Of a DNA stretch of 64,000 nt, positions 27,796 through 34,781 are shown piece after piece (the stretch's first letter is position 1; each line of letters starts with the position of its first letter). The position numbers and the translations under genes were made by a program. Source of the DNA: a virus; the IMG/VR virus record IMGVR_UViG_3300044712_002699, positions 16,744 through 80,743 of that record; one strand, 5' to 3'. The notes below the pieces were generated by a model. The model saw only the letters and a list, made by a program, of their open reading frames with translations, did no database searches and was not told the origin of the DNA.

Positions 27796-28875
27796 CTACC
27801 TGTAGAGGAAAGACGCGGACTGAATGATTTTTTCTTCGCTGCTGCGTCTGCCTGGTACCAATATGAGATCATCATATCTACCATAATGAACCGATGCGTG
27901 ACAGTTCCTACAAAGGAGTGCGCACTTATCAAGTTCAGGCTGTATGATGGTTTCCCAGTCTTTACCCCTAAGTTTTCCAATATTATATGTCTTGGAGAAA
28001 GAGTCTATGTGGTGAAAATCATACTTAGCGAAATCATTGGTTACAAGACCACAAATTTGACAACCATTTCCTATGTATTCGACACAGAGTCTTTTGTACA
28101 TATTTGCTCTATCATCATATCTTTGTTTCCATTGGCGGTCTTCGGTAGGTTTTAATCGAGCAATTTGGCTGGTCAAAGAACTGTGACAGGAGGCGCAGAC
28201 AAGAATGCACTTTCGAAGTTCTGGAACGATTATTGTGTCCCAATCTTTATAACGCATTCCGGCAATGCCGTATTCTTTTTCTTCTGGATTTAAGTGGTGA
28301 CAGTCATAAACTTCATACCACTCTGTTTTTAAGCCACAAACTTCACACTTGCCTCCTTTATGCAGAACTACTTTCTTCTTAAATTCGGCTATTGCGAGTT
28401 TGGTACCTGCGCCGTAACATGTTTTACATGTATTAGTTCTGCCGTCTTTGTGCCCGACGTGTTTGCGAAACTCCTCTACGGGTTTTTCCAATCCACACTT
28501 TTTACACCTTTTCTTCCCATTAACTATCTTTGCCAAACAGTTTCGCCTAGCCGGATCCGGATGTCTTCCTTTAATACTGACACAGACTTTACATCTATTT
28601 TTCCGTTCGCCAGTTCCCGTTGTACTCCTGTGAAATTCCTCTAGTGGTTTTTCCAACCCGCAATCCTTACACTTCTTCTTTCCATTTATTACCTCTGCCC
28701 GGTAATTTCTCCTAGATGGATGAGAAATCTCATAATACCTAGATATCGACTTATTACGGCGACATGCTTTACACTCGTTTACCCATCCATCCTTACACCC
28801 TAATTGTTTATAGAACTCACCCAAGACTTTTTCTTTACCACAGTTACAACAAACTTTACTGTTTAAGTGTTCCAT
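27796..28875 (-). CDS. Double-HNH endonuclease with three N-terminal zinc-finger repeats
   Basis: About 359 aa if started at the second ATG (28875, AAGGT at about 7 nt); an ATG two codons earlier is less well spaced. Three repeats of C-x-x-C-[GK] ... E-[FK]-x-x-x ... C-K-x-C (about residues 10-150, for example KKCKDCGLEKPLEEF) are followed by two HNH units. The first is CEVCGLKTEWYEVYDCHHLN with CILVCASCHSSL; the second is CQICG...YDFHHIDSF with CALLCRNCHASVHYG. These match Cys-supported HNH nucleases of phage homing or DNA-processing type. It is a clear paralogue of 44943-45785. The two copies border structural blocks, as expected for free-standing homing endonucleases, though a packaging-associated nuclease is also possible. 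Confidence 0.82.
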   Translation of the reverse strand: MEHLNSKVCCNCGKEKVLGEFYKQLGCKDGWVNECKACRRNKSISRYYEISHPSRRNYRAEVINGKKKCKDCGLEKPLEEFHRSTTGTGERKNRCKVCVSIKGRHPDPARRNCLAKIVNGKKRCKKCGLEKPVEEFRKHVGHKDGRTNTCKTCYGAGTKLAIAEFKKKVVLHKGGKCEVCGLKTEWYEVYDCHHLNPEEKEYGIAGMRYKDWDTIIVPELRKCILVCASCHSSLTSQIARLKPTEDRQWKQRYDDRANMYKRLCVEYIGNGCQICGLVTNDFAKYDFHHIDSFSKTYNIGKLRGKDWETIIQPELDKCALLCRNCHASVHYGRYDDLILVPGRRSSEEKIIQSASFLYR

Positions 28876-28943
28876 ATCCATGACCTTATCTTAAAGAATT
28901 TAATGAAAGACACTTTCTATCTTAAACTTTCAAAAAATTTTTC

Positions 28944-28972
28944 TTGACAAGCGTTATATCTTGTGATATTAT
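28944..28972 (+). promoter_or_regulatory. Sigma70-type promoter for the DNA ligase gene
   Basis: TTGACA (28944-28949), 17-nt spacer, TATTAT (28967-28972), about 30 nt upstream of the ligase start at 29002. The -35 is perfect and the spacing ideal. The same hexamer pair recurs before other genes here (59935-59907 minus, 31714-31686 minus, 62208-62236 plus), which supports use rather than chance. Confidence 0.75.
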
Positions 28973-29001
28973 ATAATACAGATAATACTGAGGAGATTGC
29001 A

Positions 29002-30795
29002 ATGCTGACTAAAGAACAGCTCGATAAAGCAAGTCCAGTACAGTTGGATACCTTCATCCGAAAGTGCTCAAAATCTTACTATGAGGGGAACCCGATTGTC
29101 CCAGACGATATCTTCGACTACGCGCTCGATCTCATAAAGGTAAAAGATCCCTCATCACCTCTTCCGTACTCTATTGGACATGGTTATGTAGTAGACGGAA
29201 CTCTAACCTTGCCTCACAAAGTTGCTACAAGCAGTCTTCCAAAAATACACAGTCTCGGAAAGGTTTCTAGTGATGCTTATGCTACCCCAAAGTTCGACGG
29301 CATGTCTTTTGTGGCTTATTACAATAAAGGCGAAATAGAGAACATTCTAACAAGAGGAGGTGACGAGGCAGCAGGTGAACCTATTTACAACCTTGCATAC
29401 TTCTTCAAACAAAATGGACTGGACAAGATGCCCCCTGAAGTCTTTGCAATCTCAGGTGAAGTTGTGGTCAGGGTCAGCATCTTCCTCAAGAAAATGGACC
29501 AAGAAGTCGGCGGACCTTACGCCAACCCAAGAAGCGCAGCAACTGGTATAGCGCGCTCCAAGTTCCTTCATGAGTTCTATCAAGACTTGGAAGCCAAACC
29601 GTTTCGTATTCACTTCACTGACGGAACTCATGTCAGTATCAAAGATTCGACTTCAAAAGACCTTTTCTTCAAATACTGCAAGATTGATGTTCCATATATC
29701 CCCCTCGAAGGTGAAACCCTGCAAACTCTCCACGATTGGGTTCGCAAATTCGATTACTACACCGACGGTGTCGTCCTAGAAGACCGGGAAGCCTTAAAGT
29801 TCCCTACCGAGTACAAGAAAACGACGATCAAACGGATCGTTTGGAATACCCCCAAGTCAGGTAACCTCATCCCCGTGGCCCACTTTGAAACGGTTCACCT
29901 TTATGGAACCAAAGTTTCTAAATGTACGCTCACTGCGGGTTCCTGGGTTATAGAACATAAACTGGGGGCCGGTGCGATTATCACAGTCACTAAGGCAAAT
30001 GAAATAATCCCCGAGTTCGGCGAGGCTATCGAACCGCTAGAGCGCGGTGAGATTCCAACTGAGTGTCCGGCATGCGGGGGGCCTGTAAGGTGGGGCGTAA
30101 ATGATTGGGACAAACTCCACCTTACCTGCAAAAACAGGTGTATGGTCGAGAAATTCCGAATTTTCACATTCGTCTTCTGCCATGCCGAACTCAAGGGTTA
30201 TAGAAACTCAACACTCGTAAAAATCCTGGACGAGAACGACATCAAGACCTTTGATGATTTCTTGGAAAAAGCCGGAAGTCTAGTCTCTGTCAATCTGACA
30301 GACCACGAAAAAAAATTTCTCGATTACATCAATACCCAGTTTCAGGGAACACTATCTCTTGAAAAGTTCCTGGACTCCCTCAACATCCAAGGTATAGGGC
30401 CAGAGTGGTCGGCGAAGCTGGCTCCATTTATAATTCCCTACCTCCACGGCGGCGGATTATTTCCCTTCAATGTATCATCAAACGTCCAACAGGTTATAGA
30501 CGAAAATAGAGATCTCATCTTGAAAACCTATAATCTCTTTAAGTGGGTTGTTGATGACGGCAACGGTAAGAAAAAGACCCCAGTAACGATTACAGGGGCG
30601 TTAACCCTTCCAAAGGCTGAGTTCTGTCAGAAATATGACCTCGTCCAAGTAAGTATTGGTAAAGCAGAACTCCTCATTACTGCTGACAAATCCAGCACTT
30701 CAAACAAGACAAAGGATGCTATCAAGCGCGGTATCCAGATTATGACTGAAAGGGAGTTTTTGGCTTCTAGGAATGTAAAAATAGATAATCCCTAA
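29002..30795 (+). CDS. ligA: NAD+-dependent DNA ligase
   Basis: 597 aa from the ATG at 29002 (GAGGAG at 6 nt); an in-frame ATG 13 codons earlier falls too close to the promoter. It seals nicks using NAD+. Domain Ia is visible as YYEGNPIVPDDIFDY (about residues 26-40), which points to NAD+ rather than ATP use. The adenylation motif is K-F-D-G with catalytic Lys at about 97. A four-Cys zinc finger (CPACGGPVRW ... CKNRC), helix-hairpin-helix material (NIQGIGPEWSAKLAPF) and a C-terminal BRCT-like end (TKDAIKRGIQIMTEREFL) follow. It is shorter and more diverged than bacterial LigA (about 670 aa), as usual for phage versions. Probably an early replication gene under its own promoter. Confidence 0.92.
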   Translation: MLTKEQLDKASPVQLDTFIRKCSKSYYEGNPIVPDDIFDYALDLIKVKDPSSPLPYSIGHGYVVDGTLTLPHKVATSSLPKIHSLGKVSSDAYATPKFDGMSFVAYYNKGEIENILTRGGDEAAGEPIYNLAYFFKQNGLDKMPPEVFAISGEVVVRVSIFLKKMDQEVGGPYANPRSAATGIARSKFLHEFYQDLEAKPFRIHFTDGTHVSIKDSTSKDLFFKYCKIDVPYIPLEGETLQTLHDWVRKFDYYTDGVVLEDREALKFPTEYKKTTIKRIVWNTPKSGNLIPVAHFETVHLYGTKVSKCTLTAGSWVIEHKLGAGAIITVTKANEIIPEFGEAIEPLERGEIPTECPACGGPVRWGVNDWDKLHLTCKNRCMVEKFRIFTFVFCHAELKGYRNSTLVKILDENDIKTFDDFLEKAGSLVSVNLTDHEKKFLDYINTQFQGTLSLEKFLDSLNIQGIGPEWSAKLAPFIIPYLHGGGLFPFNVSSNVQQVIDENRDLILKTYNLFKWVVDDGNGKKKTPVTITGALTLPKAEFCQKYDLVQVSIGKAELLITADKSSTSNKTKDAIKRGIQIMTEREFLASRNVKIDNP

Positions 30796-30801
30796 TGACT
30801 T

Positions 30802-30856
30802 TTTGACACGGATGCCTATATTAGTAATAAACTGCAATGGAGGCATCCGTGTCAAA
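30802..30856 (+). repeat. Perfect 16-bp inverted repeat spanning promoter and start codon
   Basis: Arms TTTGACACGGATGCCT (30802-30817) and AGGCATCCGTGTCAAA (30841-30856) are exact reverse complements with a 23-nt centre. The left arm contains the -35 TTGACA (30803-30808). The right arm contains part of the Shine-Dalgarno and the GTG start at 30849. In read-through RNA from the ligase gene the arms would form a hairpin hiding the ribosome binding site, whereas RNA started at the local promoter lacks the left arm. Confidence 0.9.
30803..30830 (+). promoter_or_regulatory. Promoter for the small gene at 30849
   Basis: TTGACA (30803-30808), 16-nt spacer, TAATAA (30825-30830). The predicted start is near 30837, giving a leader of only about a dozen nt before the GTG, or a leaderless message from the ATG at 30837. 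The whole element lies inside the inverted repeat. Confidence 0.5.
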
Positions 30857-31040
30857 GAAGTACAAACCTGACCCCGCTCAAAAAGAACTCTACAATACCG
30901 TTGAAGCCTGCTACGAGATGCTGACTTCACACGATACTCAAAGACTAGCAAACCACAAACTAAATGAACTTGTTGAAGAACATGGAAAAGAAACGATTGT
31001 AGCCCTAATGGAGAGGGTAAGAGATAAGAAGAAGAGATGA
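30849..31040 (+). CDS. Small hypothetical protein, 63 aa
   Basis: The start is placed at GTG 30849, because GGAGG lies 5 nt upstream; an in-frame ATG at 30837 would put that GGAGG inside the gene. The product is a highly charged helical protein with Lys-rich ends (KKYKPDPAQKELYNTVEACY ... ALMERVRDKKKR). No motif was recognised. Its stop codon lies in the left arm of the following bidirectional hairpin. Expression is likely controlled by the perfect inverted repeat over its promoter and start. The tight control suggests a regulatory or takeover protein (inference only). Confidence 0.6.
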   Translation: MSKKYKPDPAQKELYNTVEACYEMLTSHDTQRLANHKLNELVEEHGKETIVALMERVRDKKKR

Positions 31041-31064
31041 GAGAAGGCAAATCGCCTTCTCTCA
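31038..31064. terminator. Bidirectional hairpin between convergent genes
   Basis: TGAGAGAAGGC (31038-31048), 5-nt loop, GCCTTCTCTCA (31054-31064): an 11-bp perfect stem between the ends of the convergent genes at 30849-31040 and 31071-31652. The plus side is followed by TTATT and the minus side by pyrimidine-rich sequence. The stop codon of the plus-strand gene is in the stem. Confidence 0.7.
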
Positions 31065-31070
31065 TTATTG

Positions 31071-31652
31071 TCACAACACCGCTGAAGAATAGCGTGTTTC
31101 TTGAAAGGCATCGTCGAGATCGAATGGTAAACCGCAATCCTCTTGAGGCTCCTCTAATTGAACTCTTGAGGGTAGCGGTTTTTGTTTTGGCTTTTTCCGC
31201 TTAACCCACGAACTGAGCGCTGTATCAAGAGCGTCTACGAGTGAAATGTCCTCTGACGCGGATCGCCGTTTAACACTCTCCAAGAGACCCTTATCAACTG
31301 ATACGAAAATTAAAGTATCGGATTTACCTCGCCTCAAGGATTCAGCCATCTTTTCAATGAATCCGCGGATAATTGCTTCTTCCGTGTAAAGATTCTGCTT
31401 CGGTCTGTTTTGATCCGATACATCCATGAGCCAGCCCCGGTTGCTTGATATATACTTACCGAGGCTTTTTGCCGTCCACTCTTTTCCCTTCGGGGCTGTC
31501 ACTTTTCTCTCATTGAGACGATTTGCTGCTTCAAGAATAGGGAATCTTGAACTTGAACACTCAATTAGGGCTTCCCTAATAAATGAAATCAGTCGCTCCT
31601 TTTCTTCGGAAAGTGAAACAGTTAAGGGAATGCTTTTTTCTACTGCATTCAT
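31071..31652 (-). CDS. Predicted DNA-binding regulator: recombinase-like helix domain plus ribbon-helix-helix-like C-terminus
   Basis: 193 aa from ATG 31652 (GAGAGG at about 6 nt); an upstream ATG (31700) would lie in the promoter. Residues about 40-70 (AANRLNERKVTAPKGKEWTA, then KSLGKYIS) match the helical domain typical of serine recombinases (L-N-x-x-G-...-P-x-G-x-x-W-[ST]-x-x-x-[IVL]), but no resolvase catalytic domain is present. Later, FVSVDKGLLESVKRRSASED plus a helix (VDALDTALSSWV) looks like a ribbon-helix-helix unit. The same order is seen in the 61265-61753 protein. A promoter (31714-31686) precedes the gene. Likely a transcription or copy-control regulator; the RHH call is moderate. 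Confidence 0.65.
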   Translation of the reverse strand: MNAVEKSIPLTVSLSEEKERLISFIREALIECSSSRFPILEAANRLNERKVTAPKGKEWTAKSLGKYISSNRGWLMDVSDQNRPKQNLYTEEAIIRGFIEKMAESLRRGKSDTLIFVSVDKGLLESVKRRSASEDISLVDALDTALSSWVKRKKPKQKPLPSRVQLEEPQEDCGLPFDLDDAFQETRYSSAVL

Positions 31653-31685
31653 TGGTTTCCTCTCGACAAGATTCATGATGAATAC

Positions 31686-31714
31686 ATAATACCAACCCAC
31701 ATAAACCTTGTCAA
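31686..31714 (-). promoter_or_regulatory. Early-type promoter for the regulator at 31071-31652
   Basis: On the minus strand TTGACA (31714-31709), 17-nt spacer, TATTAT (31691-31686), with TGG directly before the -10 (TGGTATTATG). Start would fall near 31680, about 28 nt before the ATG at 31652. Same class as the promoters at 59907-59935 and 62208-62236. Confidence 0.75.
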
Positions 31715-31724
31715 GAGAAAATTT

Positions 31725-32870
31725 TCAAGCCACTTTCAGATAATCCTTGTCGTGATAAAAACGAAGATGAATCTCCTCCATTGTTCTTCCAATCAAAACG
31801 CGGTCTGGATCGTTCCGCAGCTTAGATGCTTTCATCAACTGAGTCAACTCTTTATCCTCTTTTTCAGCAAACTCTACAAGTTCCGAATACGTCCACGTCC
31901 CGAAATAACGAATAGCCTTGAGTTCTTCAGCATCAGGTCGCTTAACCTGAACTTTACCGGTAGTTAGAATCTCTCTCGCCATTCTCATCAACTGAACAAG
32001 GCGGGCGGCGTGTTTGGTGTCGTACCCAAACTTAGCTTCGAGTTCTTTTCTCTTTGCGTTCCTCTCTTTAAGCCACCTCCGGTAACCTTCCCACATCTTC
32101 ACTGCCGCCCGATACGCCTTCTCTTTAGCGAGATACTCCATAAAATTCGTATCAAAATTCATGACTCGAAAGGCGGCTCGCTCCAGAATTGATTTGAGTT
32201 CCTTTATCTCAAGATCAACACCAATCTGATTCAAGACGATATTGGTCATGTCAATAATCTCAGGATAAAGCTTGATCTTCAAATCTTCAGGTAACTCGGT
32301 TTGATCGATAAGCCACTCCTCAACTATGAGTTCAAGAATCTTGTCCACCGCGTTGAGTTGGTCTTCAGGGAACTTATAGAGATGAAGTCCGTACTCCTCC
32401 CTGCTTGGCTCGTGGCTAGGCGGGTTTACAAGATATTGATAAGACGATTCAATACGTTTCAACTGCTGAACCGCGTAACCCGAAAACCGGTGCTTTAGAA
32501 CCTTACTCAAGAAAGATTCTCTAATATCAACGAGTTGTTTCCAATATGGAGTGGACAAAATCCAATCCGACTCCTCTGTAAAGAGAAGTTCAATAACATT
32601 CGGGTTTCCGTGAGCAGCAAGTTCAACAAACCGTTGCAGAGAATACACCTCCACGTCATCACTATCAACAGTGATAATTCCCTTATAGTACGTAGAGGTC
32701 TGCTTAGACTGCGCGTGTTGGAACCTATCGAGTCCAAAAATGTAGTTGAGTGGAGGGATCGCTACTCCCCTTAGGTCCGTATCACTCGTTTCGATGTTAG
32801 TGCCGTACGACTCGGAGCCAGCCCTAGTCATGTAGATAGTATTTTTAGCAATCCAATCCTTGATCTGCAT
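31725..32870 (-). CDS. RlaP-like nucleotidyltransferase
   Basis: 381 aa from ATG 32870 (AAGGA at about 8 nt), 4 nt after the preceding gene's stop; a longer in-frame start would overlap that gene by about 90 nt. The N-terminus has the polymerase-beta-type nucleotidyltransferase signature of the RNA-repair-associated RlaP family (PF10127): GSESYG at about 18-23, SDTDLRG at about 29-35, and an acidic strand (DDVEVYSLQRFVELA) supplying the third carboxylate. The rest is helical, with YDTKHAARLVQLMRMAREIL matching the family's conserved helical block. Family members occur in many large phages; the substrate is unknown, and nucleotide addition to RNA or protein is the usual suggestion. Confidence 0.85.
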   Translation of the reverse strand: MQIKDWIAKNTIYMTRAGSESYGTNIETSDTDLRGVAIPPLNYIFGLDRFQHAQSKQTSTYYKGIITVDSDDVEVYSLQRFVELAAHGNPNVIELLFTEESDWILSTPYWKQLVDIRESFLSKVLKHRFSGYAVQQLKRIESSYQYLVNPPSHEPSREEYGLHLYKFPEDQLNAVDKILELIVEEWLIDQTELPEDLKIKLYPEIIDMTNIVLNQIGVDLEIKELKSILERAAFRVMNFDTNFMEYLAKEKAYRAAVKMWEGYRRWLKERNAKRKELEAKFGYDTKHAARLVQLMRMAREILTTGKVQVKRPDAEELKAIRYFGTWTYSELVEFAEKEDKELTQLMKASKLRNDPDRVLIGRTMEEIHLRFYHDKDYLKVA

Positions 32871-32874
32871 CGTC

Positions 32875-33345
32875 TCAATCCTTAAAAACAACTCCCTCTT
32901 TTCGGGGAGGTAACGGTACCACCGACCGCACATAGTCTTTTGCATCATCGAGGGAAATCCCCTCATCTTCTTTCAGCACATCATATTCCCATCCAATGCC
33001 CTTCTCGTGTCTAAGTCTATACGTCAGGTCTAACTCAGTCAGAATCCCCACTGCTTCATCGCTATTGGGATAGTAAAATTCTATCTCGATCCCCCCGTCT
33101 GTCAACGGATAGGCATCAGTCTTTAGGCCGAGGCTTACCCCAAATTCATGGAGCGCAATCGCTGAGTCTACGACGTGTTGAGGCGACGGATCACCATCTC
33201 CAAAATCCCACCCCTTTGGGTGGTTCTTGAATTCTTCTATCTTCTCGAGAGTCGATAGGCTAAAGTAGGGGTCACTTGTTATAATCTTATGAGCCTCGTC
33301 CCAGGTGATATCTTCACCGACCCTCAAACATTTCCATTTTGTCAT
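32875..33345 (-). CDS. Hypothetical protein, 156 aa
   Basis: An acidic soluble protein with no recognised domain. The middle (TDAYPLTDGGIEIEFYYPNS) has alternating strand pattern and DGG turns, and the C-terminus (DAKDYVRSVVPLPPRKEGV) is basic. It lies 9 nt after a small MGSLR-tagged gene and 4 nt before the nucleotidyltransferase, so it is probably co-translated with them. Function unknown. Confidence 0.6.
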   Translation of the reverse strand: MTKWKCLRVGEDITWDEAHKIITSDPYFSLSTLEKIEEFKNHPKGWDFGDGDPSPQHVVDSAIALHEFGVSLGLKTDAYPLTDGGIEIEFYYPNSDEAVGILTELDLTYRLRHEKGIGWEYDVLKEDEGISLDDAKDYVRSVVPLPPRKEGVVFKD

Positions 33346-33354
33346 AACAACCTC

Positions 33355-33558
33355 TCAGCCCTGAGGCCCCATCGCCCCCGGGGGACGCTTCCAACGGTAC
33401 CGCTCACATTCGACATACCCCTTCTTTCCGTTGGTATATTCACAAGATGGCTCATAGTTTAAACAAGAATCGACCGATTCACACGGAGATTTAGCCACAC
33501 CAATATCTACACGCTGAGAACGGTCTCTCTGTTTATGAATGTCCCTTAAACTTCCCAT
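33355..33558 (-). CDS. Small MGSLR-tagged protein with collagen-like end
   Basis: A 67-aa protein starting MGSLRDIHKQRDRSQRV, the same N-terminal signature as the proteins at 34217-34702 and 40109-40441. It has four Cys spaced as two pairs around CLNYEPSCEY and ends RWKRPPGAMGPQG, two collagen-type triplets. Its start overlaps the previous gene's stop by 1 nt. Possibly a small virion or structural accessory protein. Confidence 0.55.
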   Translation of the reverse strand: MGSLRDIHKQRDRSQRVDIGVAKSPCESVDSCLNYEPSCEYTNGKKGYVECERYRWKRPPGAMGPQG

Positions 33559-34217
33559 TATTCGCCAACGGCTCGCCTATCAATCTTTCCTCCCCAAGAC
33601 GTCTCCAGAAAATCTAGAGAATCGGAAAGGGAACCGTAGGCGTAATCGAGAACTTTATCAAGAATCCCATCTCGTGTCAAGTCAATTCCGAGCAGATCAA
33701 ATTTTTCCAGAGTGCCAGAACTAATCCTAAAAGGATCGGGCTGTTCCTGAGCAGCCTCCTCTGCGCGCATCCCTGCTTGCAGATCATACTTTTTAGACAA
33801 AGCCCGTGCTATCTGAGGGTCACAGATAAATGAGAGAGATGACTTGTCAGGAGAGTACGCCTCGACTGGGAAATAGTGTGGATAAGAACTATCCAGTCCC
33901 ATCTCCCTCATCTGAGCGACGAATGATGTATGGACGTAACCGTACTTCGAGGCAGCGTTGCTGAACCGATAGAGTTTGGCACGATCTTTCCGGCTGATAT
34001 CCCCAAATTTGAGTGTGACTCGGTAAGACTCCGGAGAACAGAATATCTTAGCAACCGTAGCCTCATCGCTGACGAGGCCGACCCTCTCAAGATTGTGAGC
34101 AAAAACCACAAGTTTGATAGAGTCTGTCTCTGTGTTTCCATAGACCGCGACACAGTCCAATTTCTGTTCGATGATTCTAGCGATTCCAGGATAAAGATCT
34201 ACTAGCGTCTTAGCCAT
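33558..34217 (-). CDS. Hypothetical protein, 219 aa
   Basis: The start is set at ATG 34217 (GGAGG at 5 nt), forming TGATG with the stop of the preceding collagen-like gene; a start four codons earlier lacks this spacing. The first 60 residues (VDLYPGIARIIEQKLDCVAV) and the middle (FGDISRKDRAKLYRFSNAAS) are mixed alpha/beta with no motif I recognise. The C-terminus (LDYAYGSLSDSLDFLETSWG) is helical and acidic. Translationally coupled on both sides to MGSLR-tagged proteins, so probably part of one virion module. Function unknown. Confidence 0.6.
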   Translation of the reverse strand: MAKTLVDLYPGIARIIEQKLDCVAVYGNTETDSIKLVVFAHNLERVGLVSDEATVAKIFCSPESYRVTLKFGDISRKDRAKLYRFSNAASKYGYVHTSFVAQMREMGLDSSYPHYFPVEAYSPDKSSLSFICDPQIARALSKKYDLQAGMRAEEAAQEQPDPFRISSGTLEKFDLLGIDLTRDGILDKVLDYAYGSLSDSLDFLETSWGGKIDRRAVGE

Positions 34218-34702
34218 CACTTCCTCCAAGGTATTAAGACTTGCCCCAACTTGAACGCGTTCTTCAGATACTCATACGCATCATTAAGAAGACCTTGTTT
34301 GGGAACAGGGCGGTTTCGATAGTTCCAACTAGGTTCGCACTCTTTTTTATTCTGAGGACACTCAGGCCCGCACGTCCCTGTTCCGGGGTGACACTGCCAA
34401 GGCTGCGGTAGGTTCGGTTGGGATACTACATTGTGAGTATGATTTGCCCTCGCGGCTGACGGGGCTGAGCCCTGCCAACCAGGCCCAGACACTACAGGCC
34501 CACTACCTTTAGCGCCGCGAGGACCTGTTGGCGTAGCGGGAGGTCCCACGTAAGGCTTACCTGCAGGTCCGGTGGGGCCGAAGACGACATTGACTGGGCC
34601 TGTCATACCCCAAGGAGTATGGACTGCTTCTTCAGGCTCAGGGACATACTTAGGAACGAACGAACTATGCGCTTCTCTACGAATATCTCTTAGACTGCCC
34701 AT
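34217..34702 (-). CDS. Collagen-like MGSLR-tagged virion protein
   Basis: A 161-aa protein starting MGSLRDIRREAHSSFVPKY. Residues about 40-70 carry collagen-type Gly-X-Y triplets (GPTGPAG, TGPRGAKGSG). SAARANHTHNV (about 82-92) resembles the His-containing A-x-H-x-H segment after collagen stretches in phage tail fibres. A Cys-rich part (CHPGTGTCGPECPQNKKEC) could bind metal. Collagen-like repeats in phage proteins are known to form trimeric fibres. Likely a small virion fibre or decoration protein. Confidence 0.65.
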   Translation of the reverse strand: MGSLRDIRREAHSSFVPKYVPEPEEAVHTPWGMTGPVNVVFGPTGPAGKPYVGPPATPTGPRGAKGSGPVVSGPGWQGSAPSAARANHTHNVVSQPNLPQPWQCHPGTGTCGPECPQNKKECEPSWNYRNRPVPKQGLLNDAYEYLKNAFKLGQVLIPWRK

Positions 34703-34781
34703 ACTATTCCTATGCTTGAATTATATAGATGTGTAGAGATACATTACACCACGAGAGGAAAAATGTCAAGCCTAACAGCGG

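Noticed and set aside
27688-28155. Plus-strand open frame of about 155 codons antisense to the double-HNH gene.
   Set aside because: It lies opposite a gene with clear HNH motifs, has no ribosome binding site and shows no motif of its own.
30700-31137. Minus-strand open frame of about 145 codons across the ligase 3' end and the small plus-strand gene.
   Set aside because: It overlaps the ligase BRCT-like end and the terminator hairpin and has no Shine-Dalgarno or motif.
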